The position numbers and the translations under genes were made by a program. DNA of 64,000 nucleotides from assembly GCF_036785885.1 (NCBI RefSeq), contig NC_092329.1, forward strand, positions 8,742,001 through 8,806,000, read 5' to 3'. The number at the start of each line of letters is the position of its first letter. Position 1 is the stretch's first letter. The DNA is from Coffea arabica. Lineage: Eukaryota; Streptophyta; Magnoliopsida; Gentianales; Rubiaceae. The notes under the pieces are model-generated. The model worked only from the letters and a program-made list of their open reading frames with translations, did no database searches and was not told the DNA's origin. Below are positions 35,932 to 48,054 of the stretch, one piece after another.

Positions 35932-37563
35932 AGTATGGCTAGCTACTGAAAGGAATGGCAGACTTAAGAACGATGGTCTTGCATAAGAAGTGGGGAATCA
36001 TGCTCCTTCATTCTTACCAAAGCATGGAGCATTAATCATTACAAAGCAAAGCACAAACATTTTAGAGAATTTCTCGCTCAGAACAGAAGAACCCTTATGC
36101 TTCACCTCTTATTCTCCACAGGAAAACATACAAATGGAAACGTACGTACGTGGACCTCTTTCAGCCTTTTGGTGCAGTGTTCACGAGGCTCATGTCTGTC
36201 TGGATGAGTGTGACCTAATACATTCTTCTGTTCTTGGTGCTAGAATGGCCCCTCTTTAAACTTTGCTTCTTGGTTTGTGTAATCAGACATGCATTGGCCA
36301 CAGTTGTTGAAAATTGAAATTTAGATGTATGACTAGTGATCAATGACTAGTATAGTGTCAAATGATTCCACCAAATTAATTCATCTTTTCAGTGTCCTTG
36401 CACTGTTTTTGTGCCCCTTAAAGGGGAGGCTGTGGATCTTCTAAATTCCGAATAGTTCAATGGAGGAGGTACCAACATGGAGCAAAACTCTATGTTGCAT
36501 TGTGCCAATGCAAAGAATGATTAAATTCAAGACAGTGACTGAATAGTATTATTAGGTGGGATCTCCAGTAACCATCGATAGCTGTCCTCTTGATGTTCCA
36601 ATTTTCCGTGTTCTCAAAATTTTGGATTGGGTTGAACTTGAATGGACAACACTCATGTCGATATGTTTTCTTTTCCACAGCCAAAATCAGGCAGTGAACA
36701 CATGGAAAAGAAAAAGAATTTAGAAGGAATTTAGTGTCATAAAGGGAAAAGAAAAAGAATAAAACTCGTATCAACAAAAGGAAGTGATTGTGCACGAGTT
36801 TTAGGATCACATGCTTTGCTGTTGGCTTCTTATGAATGTAGTACTAAAATTGTTTCCAAATTCCAAGAACAACGTATCAAGAAGGTTTGCTGAACATTTT
36901 TATCTTGAAATAATCTAGTTGAAGATGAGAAAAACAAATAACAGCAGATCAAAATAGATTTTAGATTTTCTTTTTTTTTTTAACTATCAAATTTTTTTTT
37001 TTTTTAAAAAAAAAACCCTTATCGGCCAATCGCAAGAGTCAGAGTAGGCAGTCATGCTAGAGCGCAAAATCACATATATTGAACAATTATACACAATTTT
37101 TAATTGTTATTATTTCCTTTAGCCTTTTAAGTTGATTAATTTCCCCGTTCAGAAGATTGTTGAGAAGCTATTTGTTCAGCACATACCATTAATATAGGAC
37201 TTCCATATTGATTCAACAAAGAATTTTATGTTGCTGTTTGTCTTGCAGAAGAGTATCATCATATGGCCATCATCTTCAGGAGAAATCAGTTTTATTTTGG
37301 AGCATGCCTCGTTCCAAAAGCGGTCACCTGCGGGCTAAGAAGATCATCATTGTTTTTTTTTTTTTTGGGTACAAAAAGAAAGATAAATCAATAAATTAAA
37401 AGGATGATCATCATTGGAATTGGTCAACACGTTAATAATCATTAGGACTTAGTATTTGTCGACGAATATAGTAGGAACTAGGAACGACGCATGTCATGCT
37501 TCTACTATCCATTCATGTCTCTAGACTAACCTTTTTTCTTTCATATACAAAAATGTATAATTC

Positions 37564-37611
<48 letters not shown>

Positions 37612-37707
37612 CACACAATGCAATGGCCATATATATATATATAATTATTTACTATTTGGTAGTTTTGAATAGTTAGGAGTCCAACTAAGCTGTTTAAATC
37701 TAATACC
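35932..37707. other. Intergenic DNA, no recognised gene
   Basis: An 89-codon plus-strand frame at 35990-36259 has balanced composition but no recognisable motif and no supporting splice structure. A (TA)n microsatellite lies at 37569-37606. Nothing else was identified. Confidence 0.4.
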
Positions 37708-37832
37708 CTTTTTCTTTTATGGTAAGAGGATCAAAAATGGTTTTGTACTTACTTCCATGCTGATTCGAACCCATGACTTCTCAGAGCCACTGGTGAAACA
37801 TTTTATCAATTAGGCCGTGCTTTGTTATCCTA
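37708..37832 (-). mobile_element. tRNA-derived SINE, minus strand
   Basis: On the minus strand it begins GGATAACAAAGCACGGCCTA, has an A-box-like GGCCTAATTGATAA, and a perfect B box GGTTCGAATC about 45 bases later. It is bracketed by TTTAAATCTAATACC (37693-37707) and TTTAAATTTAGTACC (37833-37847), a 15-bp duplication with two mismatches. It is not a tRNA gene, because no cloverleaf or acceptor stem closes around the boxes. Confidence 0.7.
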
Positions 37833-38689
37833 TTTAAATTTAGTACCTAGAATGTAGACATTGCGATAATTATTCTAATAGTATCATATACGGTAATTTT
37901 AAAGCTAGAGACATAGGTAAAGCTATTTTAACTCTTACTTTTGATCCGTTGTAGTTTTAAAAATTCTCGATTTTTGTAAGTGTCTGAAAAAAGGGCAGAG
38001 AAACTTGAAATAATTTTTTTTGCATTGCTTACTGTATTATATTTTGTAAAGTGATCTATGTAAAATAAAAGATTATTAGAAAAATTTTAAAAGTGGTCAG
38101 AAAACCTATTAAAAATGATATTGAATTTTTTTTCTCAAATAATTGCTCATCAAACCTGGCGAAAACATTAAGCAATTTATACATCATAAAAGGACAAAAT
38201 GCATGCTTGGAATTTTTTTTCTGCATATAAATTGACGGAGACATGGAGTCTAAATGCATCACAAAATACAAGGATCCATATGATTCGGGCCCCATCCAAC
38301 CCAATATCTAGGGCTGGGACCCGAATCAGATGAAATTATGCTGTTGTTTGGGAGTATGCCTACGTGGCAAGAGCATGCCATGTGCAATGTCCAAGTAGGA
38401 TCCTAAGCCCTACATTGCCTTTTCATGGGGGAGGGAAGGGCCAATTTCCACGTGGACTCATTTGGCGCTGTTCAGTCAACGTCCTCCTCACTTTGACTAT
38501 TTGGATTGTATTCCTATGTTGGAATCGCCCAATCCAACAGTAACATGCTTTTCCTTGTTCTCATGGAACATTCCAAGCCATAAAAGTACCACATCGCCTA
38601 TCCCATCATTTTTGGGACATCCCCAAAGCCAGCTATTCTGATTTTGTGACCACTAAATTCTTATTTATTTATTTAACATCTCTATTGTC

Positions 38690-38890
38690 CATAGATATTT
38701 CACACTCTATATATAGTTAATCTTATATATACTATCGATATTATATATTATCACAATCTTATATATACTATCGATATTATATATTATCAGAATTGGATGT
38801 GTGATACATATGTAAAATTTAGATTTTAAATTTTAATTAAAATAAGCATTCAATGGGAATAGTGTATACACTGACAATATATAAAATATA
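38690..38890. mobile_element. MITE-like repeat M, copy 1, with internal 57-base duplication
   Basis: The block CAATCTTATATATACTATCG-ATATTATATATTATCA is tandemly repeated. The segment then runs through AAAATTTAGATTTTAAATTT, CATTCAATGGGAATAGTGTA and ACTGACAATATATAA. Motif order resembles 40995-41150 (ACAGTATATATGCACTATCA, TTTAAATTTAAATTGAATGG, TTGTCAGTATATATA). Confidence 0.4.
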
Positions 38891-40749
38891 TGTATGTATA
38901 TGTATATTGTGTTTTACTAGTATTTATTGTTTAACTAGTTTCAACAATCTAATTGGCAACTGTGTGATAGTTTTCAATGGTTTCGATTCCAAATAAATTT
39001 ATACGCGTAGAAATGTATCCTAATATTCAGTTTATACATCTAAATTTTAGGTAAACTTGAACTTTAGGCTGGATTGGAGGCAAATTGTTTCATTGAATTT
39101 GCTTGATATGCTCTCTTTCTATCTCTCACCCTTTTCTTGTTTCTTCGGATTTCTCCTCCTTGAAAGGAAAATAATTTATTTAATTTTAAAGACGCGATAC
39201 TCTGAAAATATGCAAATGTGGAATTATATCATCCCAACCATTTTCTACATATTTGTTCTCTTTATTAGTAAAATGAGGACACCTGAGAGTGCTATTTGTA
39301 GATCTCATAAGAGTTACTCCAACACAAGAAATTTTGAGAATGCAATATAAACTATAAATTGAGGCAGAAATAAAAGAATTAGAAGTTCATCATGACCATA
39401 CAATTCCTTCTCAACATGCATGGTGGCAAACTTTCAGTAGAATTTCAGTTGAAGCTGGGGGCTGGGAATGTTGCCAATCAAATAATGGACCACGTTTGTT
39501 GTGAAATCTCAGTTTTCATTGTTGGGGACCCCTCTAAAATATATGACTTCCAAAACCAATAATTTCTTTTGCTGATTAGAAGAACTTGAGGAGGGGAGGC
39601 CATTGGACAATCAGTCCCTACCACATAATATATATCCCCTCTTTCCCCGATCTACCACTCATTTCTTTCTCTATAGGATCTTATAGGAGTAACATACAAG
39701 GACAAAATCAAGCATATAGATTAACATGAGAAATACAACTAACCACCCACCACATCAATTGAACATGAAATTCTTTACTTTTTTTTTTCTTTTTAATATG
39801 CTTAATTATAAAAGAAAAGTACATACTTAAAATCAAGTACTATAAAAACTTAATAAATGGTGAGCTTCATTACTTAGACTCACACTTTTGTCTGAATTAA
39901 CATGATTGATGACCATATAGCTACACTGCGGCTCTTATTTGGTGCCATTATCATTGTAATTAAAACTTCTGTAATTATGTGTATTTAATATAACACGAAG
40001 CATCTAATAACATATCATGGAATACTTGTAGTGCTTCGAATTGAGGCCTATTGTCAACCTTTTTGCATTCGTTCTTCGACTTGAAGAAGGAAAACATTTT
40101 TTGTTTAATTGTTTGGTTTTGTCTTATTTTATAACTAACACAGAGATGTTGGACGATTTTCAGCAATCCGTTAATGAAATTTATTTTTATAAAAAAAAAT
40201 GCATATTTACACATTGTGAGATGGAAATGATGATTGAAATCAGGAACATATTAAAACCAAATCGGTAGTTGAAGCAATTTTATAACGAGATTGAGATATC
40301 AGGAATAGAAGATTCTAGATTCAAGTCTTAAGAGTGTTGGTTTAATTTATGTTGGTATTATTCCCACTCATTATGGGTTAGTCTTTCAATTTAAAGGAGT
40401 TGTTTTAGTTGCAGCTGTATCAATTTCAAGAAATAAAAAAAGAGGAATTCCATGACCTCAATAACCTACCGTTTTGTCCGATTGGAATAGAAAATTGGAA
40501 ACTAATTTAATCGACCTTCTTTTTTTTGTTTGGTTCTCTGATATAACAAATAGCCAAACTTAGATTTAAACGTAATGAAGACAAATAATTCACATTTGGT
40601 GTACTAATTTGACATTACCATGGAAACACATGACGAGTAGTATTATATAACTAGTTATGGTCACATGGAAAGGTATCTGCGGGAGATCGCTAGTGGTTTA
40701 GATGATAATTAACGAGAAATAAGTGCAAAATCCGAAGGGTAAATCCTTA

Positions 40750-40915
40750 ATGAACCCTTAATTTAGAGTCCAAGAAATGCCTCACATGGCATTACAGGAC
40801 ACCCCATATGAAAGAGATCCCCACTTCTCTGGTGCTAAGACCAAGTTGAGGAGTACGGCCATATGCTAAGTTGCAAAAACAACTCTTAGATCCAAGCTCA
40901 AACTGCAGATTTGAT
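40750..40915. repeat. Dispersed repeat E, copy 1
   Basis: The words GAGATCCCCACTTCTC, CCAAGTTGAGGAGTACGGCC, ATATGCTAAGTTG and AGATCCAAGCTCAAACTGCA recur, diverged, at 53815-53935 (CATCCCTACTTGTC, TCAAGTTGAGAAGGCCATAT, GATCCAAGCTAAAAGTGCGG). Function is unknown. No shared coding frame was found. Confidence 0.5.
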
Positions 40916-40994
40916 ACCTATTTCAATATTCGTAGTAAATACATTCAAGAAACAGATGAATGCTAATTATGCTATTGTATGTTTCATGAACGAG

Positions 40995-41150
40995 TTCATT
41001 TTATATATACTGGCGCCGACAGTATATATGCACTATCATAATTGGATATATGCTTTATATACAAAAAAAATGATATTTAAATTTAAATTTAAATTGAATG
41101 GTAAGCATTTAAGGGTGAAAGTATATATGTTGTCAGTATATATATAAGAT
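40995..41150. mobile_element. MITE-like repeat M, copy 2
   Basis: TATATACTGGCGCCGACAGT at the left and TTGTCAGTATATATATAAG at the right are imperfect inverted repeats around TTTAAATTTAAATTTAAATT. It shares layout with 38690-38890. Confidence 0.5.
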
Positions 41151-42361
41151 TAATCATTCATTAATTTTACTAAACTATTTTTTTTTGTTTCCTTTTGGTA
41201 ATTTGGACATGGTTTTTTTAAAAAAAAAAAAAAAAAAAAAAACTTTGGGCCTTTTAAATTACAAGATGCAAATACTTGCAAAAATCAAGAAGGATAAGGT
41301 CAGATATTGGACCGACCCTTTTGCTTTCTTGAGGCTAATTGCTTATTTGTTTTTTAATTATAGTAATGAAGGGCCATCAATTGGACGCTTCTATGCATAT
41401 GAAACTGCCAAGCAAAACTGATGCATGAGGTATCTAGCTCAGAATTAATTGTACCGGTATCATCTTAACAAAAGGTCTCCACAATAAGAAATTGGAATTG
41501 AATATGCCATGTATATCGTACATTACATTTGTACCTGACTATAGACACCCTAGCCATTTTCAGCCACCCCACTTAGGTTTATTTAATTCCACTTCTAGTA
41601 CGAAAGTAAACCATTAACATTTCCCCATCTTTCTCCCTTCGATTTTTTTTTTTGTTTTTCTTGCCTAAGAAAAAGAAAAAAAAAGAAGAAGGAACTATCT
41701 TGTATCTAAAGTTGATTCCAGAATAGGGTTTTTTTTTTGTTGTTGTTGGGTGGGTGGGGGAATTGTTTAATTACAATTTGCGTCAGAGAAAATGCATATG
41801 GAAACGTGATATACACCTTGAGTCTTGACCATATCCTCCATAGCATAGCATATAAGTGAGGATCCCCTTTAAATTTTTTATTGCAAACTGTACTTCTGCC
41901 AGAGTTTAATCATTGCTTTTGGATCCAATAATCACTTTATGCAGCTTAATTAACGCAGATACTAAGATCCGTTAGTAACAAATACTATGACCTAGTTTAA
42001 AGACATTCATTCTCCTAGCTCAAGTTTTAAACGCACTGGCATCCCAATTGGGAATTGGCTACTGAGAACGGTGCTGTTAATTTGATTGCTGATAATTCTG
42101 AGGTGTTTTTTTTTTGAGTAATTAATCCCCAATGATTGGCCGGTCATTAGGGTTCAGAATTCCAGCAATTTGAAACTAATCAATGACATGTTCATTTCTT
42201 TCAATTAATTGAACCACATAAAATTAGCAAATGAAAGCAAACATTAGTTGGCCCAGTCAGTCTAGTCTAACACTTGTAATTGTGTGAATCTAATTTCTTC
42301 GTCCTTCACCATTCCAACTAAGATGAGAGTAGTTAGAACATAATTTTCAATAAACTTCCAC
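41151..42361. other. Intergenic DNA, no gene seen
   Basis: Long A and T tracts and G-rich GGGTGGGTGGGGG near 41748. Short frames here lack coding character. Confidence 0.5.
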
Positions 42362-42364
42362 TAA

Positions 42365-43282
42365 GAACATCCACAATGGTTTACACTCTTTAGAGTGTAA
42401 TCCACATGTTACGTCAGCGTTCCACTTTCTCCTCTTTTATTATGCTTCCATTCACAATGGATTACACTCCACAAGGTATAATAACATGGGTTCACAATTA
42501 AATCAAACATTTATTTTAATAATGCATAACTCATATCCCATAAATAAATAAAGTAATTTTTGAAAAATAATTTTTTTATTTTTAAAAAATAAAGTATTAA
42601 CTTTCATTAAATTTTTTACCTTTTGGATTTTTTATTTTCTAAAAAATAATATTATTAATTTCTAAGTTTGAACAATATATCTTTTTCTATTTCTCAAAAA
42701 TAATATATTGTTATTTTTTGCACATTTGTAGGAATACCAGAAAATGGGTAATTTGTAGGATACCAGAAGTGGATAAATTTTGGGGATAAAAATAATTTTG
42801 CACATTTGTAGGAATACCAGAAAATGGGTAATTTGGAAATTTTTGGGGTTTTGATTTTGTGAGGAGCATGAATTTTCTATATTTGGAGCATTTAACATAT
42901 TTGTAAAACTACTAAAATTCTCATCCATAATCACAAAATATTGAAATTTTAAAAAATTGTGCAAAGAGGTTGAGGAAAATGAGTGAGAGAGTAAAAGAAA
43001 TGATAGAGTAGAATGGTAGGATATGAAAAAAAAAAAAGGAGTGTGTTGTGTGTTTATATAGAGAATTAAAACATAACTTCTGAAAAAAAAAACGAACGTT
43101 GCTAATTTTAACGTTGCTGATATAGATTTTGTCACTGCTAAATTTTGACACTGGTCCACCGATTACACGCATCATTAGAATGATGCTGTAATGGACATTA
43201 TACGGCCACAATCGGTGGCCGTGTATTGGATCCGTGTCATGGCAGGCATTACGCTCATCATTGCAGTCGGTTGCAGATGCCC
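42365..43282. mobile_element. Non-autonomous PIF/Harbinger-type element, 918 bp
   Basis: The ends are GAACATCCACAATGG and, reverse-complemented, GGGCATCTGCAACCG. They are flanked by the 3-bp duplication TAA at 42362-42364 and 43283-43285, the size and sequence used by PIF/Harbinger transposons. Minus-strand TATATAAACACACA near 43056-43045 looks like a promoter for the remnant frame inside. A 42-base word (GCACATTTGTAGGAATACCA and following) is duplicated at about 42720 and 42799. Confidence 0.7.
42662..42928 (-). pseudogene. Possible Harbinger ORF1 (Myb-like) N-terminal remnant
   Basis: Starting at an ATG at 42928 the minus strand reads MDENFSSFTNMLNAPNIENS and then SSQNQNPKNFQI, Asn/Gln-rich like the N-terminus of the accessory ORF1 protein of plant PIF/Harbinger elements. 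Downstream it is disrupted by the internal duplication and loses similarity. The TATA-like box about 120 bases upstream and the Harbinger ends around it support the reading. Assignment is by composition and context, not by a domain. Confidence 0.4.
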
Positions 43283-43285
43283 TAA

Positions 43286-45204
43286 GACAATAGAAGAAGG
43301 CAAATCCTCGTTAGCAGATGATTTGGCAACTAACTAATTTGAGGGCTGATGCAAGAAACTAAGTTGGTATGCCCACATGGCATGGCAAGAAATACGAATA
43401 GAAAAAGGGTTTTTATAAAGGAATAATCTAAATGAAAGATAATGAAATTTCTCCTACCGGTTGGTAGTTGAGATGCTGCCATAATTGGAGCACATGTCAT
43501 GAACCAAAAACTGTAAATTAAAAATGCTTTGGCGGCCATGCTTAAAACTGACAGGATCAATGGAAGTACATCTAAAACTACTAAAGTTTTCCAAGGAATA
43601 TATGCATAATATGTTATGGGCCTGTTTGGATGTTATGCATCAAACAGAGTTTTCTAAACCGTAATTTTTTTGTTCGTAATACAAAGTTCCTATGAGCAGA
43701 GCTTTGAATCCGAACACCAATAGGCCATCTGAAACTGCAGGTAAAGTACAGTCATGAAAGTGACGATCCAACACAAGCACATGAACAAGGGCTCCTTTAG
43801 CGAATTGAATACGTGAATTTGCAAGACTATAGTCACTATACATGGATTGATATTGTTCTTGGGACATTAGAACATTGGACTTACGATATTTACATATGCC
43901 TTGTAAAGACGAAAATCAGGAATCTGATTAATTAAATATGGTTGTAATTATTGAATTTGTCAAGAAAGAGAGAGCAATTTCGAAAATCTGGACGTCATGT
44001 CCAACTCTGCAGGTTGGGAGAAATGTGCACACCTATTCGTTAGACATCATGTTGTCACAATATTTAATTCTTTTGTGGGCAAAATTTACGTGCTCATTTT
44101 TCTCTTAGAAAGTATAGAAGTTAGTAAAATATTTGGACGAAGGTCCTTGACATTCTATCGTCTTGCGATACAAATATCAAAAGGGTTATCTAGCTAGCTA
44201 AGCATCTACTTTCTGCTGGGAAATGAATGTTGATCCGATACTTTAGGCTTTAGTTGTTCTTAATTTTGTTGACAAACAACCATAATATGGAAGAAAAACC
44301 TTTAAAGAACTGTTCAATCAAGCACTTGATGCATGGTAGAGTTGCTGAAGTGCCTAACAATGGATAAAGTTACATGAAATTTGGCTTTAGTTGCTCACAA
44401 TCATTAGGCCTAAATGAAAAGCCAAATTTTGCTCAAGAAAATTTCCTTTTGTGTCCGTTCATCTGTTTAGAAACTTGTACTGAACAGCATGTAATGATCA
44501 TACACATACTACCATGTTTGTTTACAAGTATCTGTGCATGTAACTTGAGACAGATAAAGCATTGGAGTATCCTAATTTGTCTGTAAAATTGGGCCAGCAT
44601 ACTTTAAAGTTGATTCAACCAATCAATATATAAACATCAATTTGCCCTTGGATTTGTATGTGAGATTCTGAAAGTGAGAACAAATAGGCCAGCTTATCAC
44701 AAAGGGCCACAAGCTTCCTTGTTAAAGGCCAGATCACTCATAATCATCATGTATATTCAACATTAATTAATTAACTTCCTGACGAGACCCTTCGGAGACT
44801 TGTACCATGCACCTGGATTATGACGTCAAAGGTGTTTTGGGGTTCATCTACAAACACGTTCCCTCCTCATTAGGAAGCCAAAGTTGTGACTCCACTTCAA
44901 AATTTATTAAATTTTGTTCTAAATCTAATGTATCTTCTGTCCATCAAGCTGCTATAAAACATTTATCTTGTACTTGTAGCTAGAATTATTCTTTAAATTC
45001 TTTTTGCACTGAAAAACTGAAAATGTGCTATGAGCCTATCATATTTTCTGATTACACCATTTAGCTAGGGGGAGAGATTCTCATGGTAAATTAGTCGTCA
45101 AAAATCTGTTCTGGAACCAGTAAAGAAAATCACTGAGTGGGAGCTGGTACATGAGAAATATTTTATGGAGACTTCTCCCATTTGCTTCACAACTCTGCCT
45201 AGGC
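43286..45204. other. Intergenic DNA, no gene seen
   Basis: No splice-supported coding sequence was recognised. A 75-codon minus frame at 43867-43640 and a 66-codon plus frame at 43997-44197 lack motifs and are not called. Confidence 0.45.
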
Positions 45205-45615
45205 ATTACTGTTGGGATATGCAACTTTTTCTACATATTTTGCTACATTATGTTTGATATCAAAATAATTTAGTTATTAGAAAAATAAGGATATTTGTTA
45301 ACCAAAGATCATGTTGGTTTGTTAACAAATATTATAGTTAAGATTTGCTAGTAGAAGAAGATTACATTTTGTTGAGATTTTTAGGATAATTGGTAGTTGG
45401 ATATTTTGATAGTTTGTTTCATGTAATCACTATAAATAGTGAGTTGATGAATGTAAAACACAAGCTCATTTTCCACCTTCAATAGAAGTCTCTGATAAGC
45501 TTTTCTTGCAACACTAAAGTGTTGTTTCTTAGTTTATGCCTCAAAAAATCAACAAAGTGGTATCAGAGCCTATATCTTAAGGGTCTGAGTCTTTTTTTTT
45601 TTTTAGAGTGATGCA

Positions 45616-45963
45616 TTGGTGAGGATCCTTTATAAGTTCAAAACCATGACAGGAAAGAACTTTTTGTCAAATGTTTCAACTTTCAGTGGTGAAACTTACC
45701 AAATTTGGACCATAAAATTTTGGACTTATTTGGTAGTCAATGATCTACGGGATATGGTGGAGACGAATTTTGTTTCATCAGCATTTGAAGAGCTGATGGA
45801 TACACAAATTAGAGACCACAGAGTTGCAGTCAGACAGAGATCCAAGGCCAGCATTCACATATCAGTTTTTGATGCCGTTTTCACAAAGATAATGGCTAAT
45901 GATTTGATTGAGAATAAATTATTCTCAATTAAAATAAAAAGTAGAAGTTTCACTATGAATTAG
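45616..45963 (+). pseudogene. copia gag N-terminal remnant (DUF4219/UBN2 type)
   Basis: The frame has FSGETYQIWTIKFWTYLVVN, matching the F(S/N)GENY..W...M..YL motif that opens plant copia gag. DHRVAVRQRSKASIHISVF and FTKIMANDLI follow, comparable to the ...R..KA...I...V....F..I......E.W region. It stops at TAG (45961) in the position where gag should continue. A second frame at 45985-46215 is acidic and resembles linker rather than a known domain. Zinc knuckle, protease, integrase and reverse transcriptase are all absent. Confidence 0.75.
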
Positions 45964-46324
45964 TCAGATTTTGACAATTCTACAGTGGAACATGATGATG
46001 AAATCAAGAATTCAGATCCCGAAAAAATTCAGGAGGAAATCATTGATAAGTCAGGAAGTATTAAATTGATTCCTAATATTTATCAAGATTATAACATTTC
46101 TGTTTTTGAGTCTACAGATTTTGATGGTGATGACAAAATGAAGAACCATGCAGAATTTCATATTTTCTGTATAGGTTCAAATATCGTCAAAGGATGTTCC
46201 ATTTTAAACCTATGAGAAGGTTATTTGGAAACATAAAAAAAAAAAATCATCTTTTATGTGGAGTTTGGCATGAGAAAACAAAAAAAGTGGTTTGTTGCAA
46301 GACTAATATTTAGCTTGCATAAAA

Positions 46325-46453
46325 ATCCAAAGGAAGAAGTTCATTGCAAGGCTAATAATCAATTGCAGAACTTCTTACAAAAGTCTCGTCCAAAACAAGA
46401 TTCAAAGATTTGAGAAGACAATTCAAAATCTGCAGCAAAAGTGGCAAGGAGGA
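46325..46453 (+). pseudogene. copia pol C-terminal remnant (after RNase H)
   Basis: One frame around EVHCKANNQLQNFL and, after a one-base shift, KVSSKTRFKDLRRQF corresponds to the end of copia polyproteins, where CK...QLAD..TK.L.K..F..LR is usual. It abuts the polypurine tract as expected. This shows that the element arose by internal deletion of a full-length copia element. Confidence 0.6.
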
Positions 46454-46804
46454 GTGTTGGGATATGCAACTTTTTCTACATATTTTGCTAGATTATGTTT
46501 GATATCAAAATAATGTAGTTATTAGAAAAATAAGGATATTTGTTAACCAAAGATCATGTTGGTTTGTTAACAAATATTATAACTAAGATTTGCTAGTAGA
46601 AGAAGATTATATCTTGTTGAGATTTTTAGGATAATTGTTAGTTGGATATTTTGATAGTTTGTTTCATGTAATCACTATAAATAGTGAGTTGATGAATGTA
46701 GAACACAAGCTCATTTTCCACCTTCAATAGAAGTCTCTGATAAGCTTTTTTTGCAACACTAAGGTATTGTTTCTTAGTTTATGTCCCAAAAAACCAACAA
46801 TCAC

Positions 46805-47640
46805 CCTTCCCTCCTACTATAAACCTCTCTGCAATAAATGCTGCCTAGATGGTGGAGGATGAGCAGGGACAAAACCATTTTTATCCAACCATCTGCAAGA
46901 ACTTTTGTAAAGAGTAATTTGGACAATACCCGAAAAAGAAACTGCAAAAAACACATGAAATTTGGCTTTTTTGTCATCCTCATGCATGTTCACCTGAGCA
47001 CCTTCGACTTCACATGTTGCCTTAGTTGATATGAGTACATTATATATTTGCTCTAAAAAAAAGATACATCACATATTTACATGTATTTCCTCCTTCTGTT
47101 CATCCATTGGAACGACAATGGGTATGGGGCAATTGTACAGTGAGTGGTCAGACAGGCATCCATCTTCAGTGTAAGTAATTTAATGGTCTTTGTGCACATC
47201 TCAAACATCAAAGTCTACATAGCAAAACAGGACAAAGGTAATGTGGTGCCAAATACTACTATTTAATGGAGGAAATAGTTACAATTGAAGTTGTATGTAA
47301 TTGGAATTCTTTTACGAGAGTATGTATTTCAAACTATCTCTTGAAGTCAGAGTAGTTTATTATGAGATTATCACAGTCTAAGAGTAGAGTTAGATGAGCA
47401 AATATAAACAGAAAAGATATGTGTATCTAACCATCTGAAAAGAAAGGAAAAGAAGAAAAGAAAAATATGCTAAGCAACTTACTATCGAGACTTTACAAGT
47501 TAGAACATGTTCTAATGGAAAAATCAACAGTTTTTCCACTGCATTTAATGCATCGTTGATACGAACATGTGAGTTGTGATTATCTGTATGAAACATATGT
47601 GATAAAAATAGCAGAACATGTGGAAAGTCAGGATATATTT
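46805..47640. other. Intergenic DNA, no gene seen
   Basis: No coding-like frame or bounded repeat was recognised. Confidence 0.45.
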
Positions 47641-47649
47641 GTTCCAAAA

Positions 47650-47825
47650 TAGCAATGTGATGAAGAAGCAAATCTTGACCCCAGATCATATATCAAGACT
47701 GAGCACGCCCATGCGTAAAATTCAATTGCAATAAAGGATTGAAGTGGTCGTTTAGGGAGAAAAGCTTTCGTGACTGATGTTTCCTTTCGATCCATATTGG
47801 TGCAAAGTGCAAAAAAATAGATGTT
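47650..47825. repeat. Dispersed repeat D, copy 2
   Basis: It matches 10566-10778 in order and orientation: GATGAAGAAGCAAATCTTGA, CAATTGCAATAAAGGATTGA, GTGGTCGTTTAGGGAGAAAA and GTGCAAAAAAATAGATG. A 25-base stretch present in copy 1 (around CATATCCGAGGCAACT) is missing here. Confidence 0.65.
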
Positions 47826-48054
47826 TCTTTCTCTATCCCAAGAATACGGATTCGTGTTAATTTACAGTAACAAAAGTAGGTAGGTTAGAAACTTAACTGT
47901 TGATTTGCTAATTCATTTCCTGTCTCAAATTTAACTTGACCACCTTTTGAGTTGTAAACAGATTATGCAGTTCATACTTCACATATTTCTGTTGGTATAC
48001 AAAGTCTCTATTTGTCAAACAGTAAAACTGAAAATGTAGAGAGAAATTTTTTTT

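Larger units (their letters stand above)
45210..46799 (+). mobile_element. Internally deleted copia LTR retrotransposon, 1590 bp
   Basis: Two 345-bp direct LTRs (45210-45554 and 46455-46799) both start TGTTGGGATATG and end CAACA. I count about 14 differences between them by eye (about 96% identity). The target-site duplication is ATTAC (45205-45209) against ATCAC (46800-46804). The primer-binding site TGGTATCAGAGC at 45558-45569 is complementary to initiator tRNA-Met. A purine tract AAGGAGGAG precedes the 3' LTR. Only a gag N-terminus and the extreme pol C-terminus remain. It must have relied on proteins from a relative. The LTR contains ACTATAAATAG, a plausible TATA box. Confidence 0.93.

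Noticed and set aside
35990..36259. 89-codon plus frame as a small gene
   Set aside because: Composition is balanced, but there is no recognised motif, promoter or conservation evidence. It is left unannotated and mentioned only as a region.
37745..37821. Functional tRNA gene on the minus strand
   Set aside because: A and B boxes are present, but no acceptor, anticodon or D stems close into a cloverleaf. TSD-like flanks indicate a SINE.
47650..47700. C/D-box snoRNA in repeat D (GTGATGA ... CTGA)
   Set aside because: Only about 40 bases separate the boxes, there is no terminal stem, and the other copy has a mutated C box (GTAATGA). Box words this short arise by chance.
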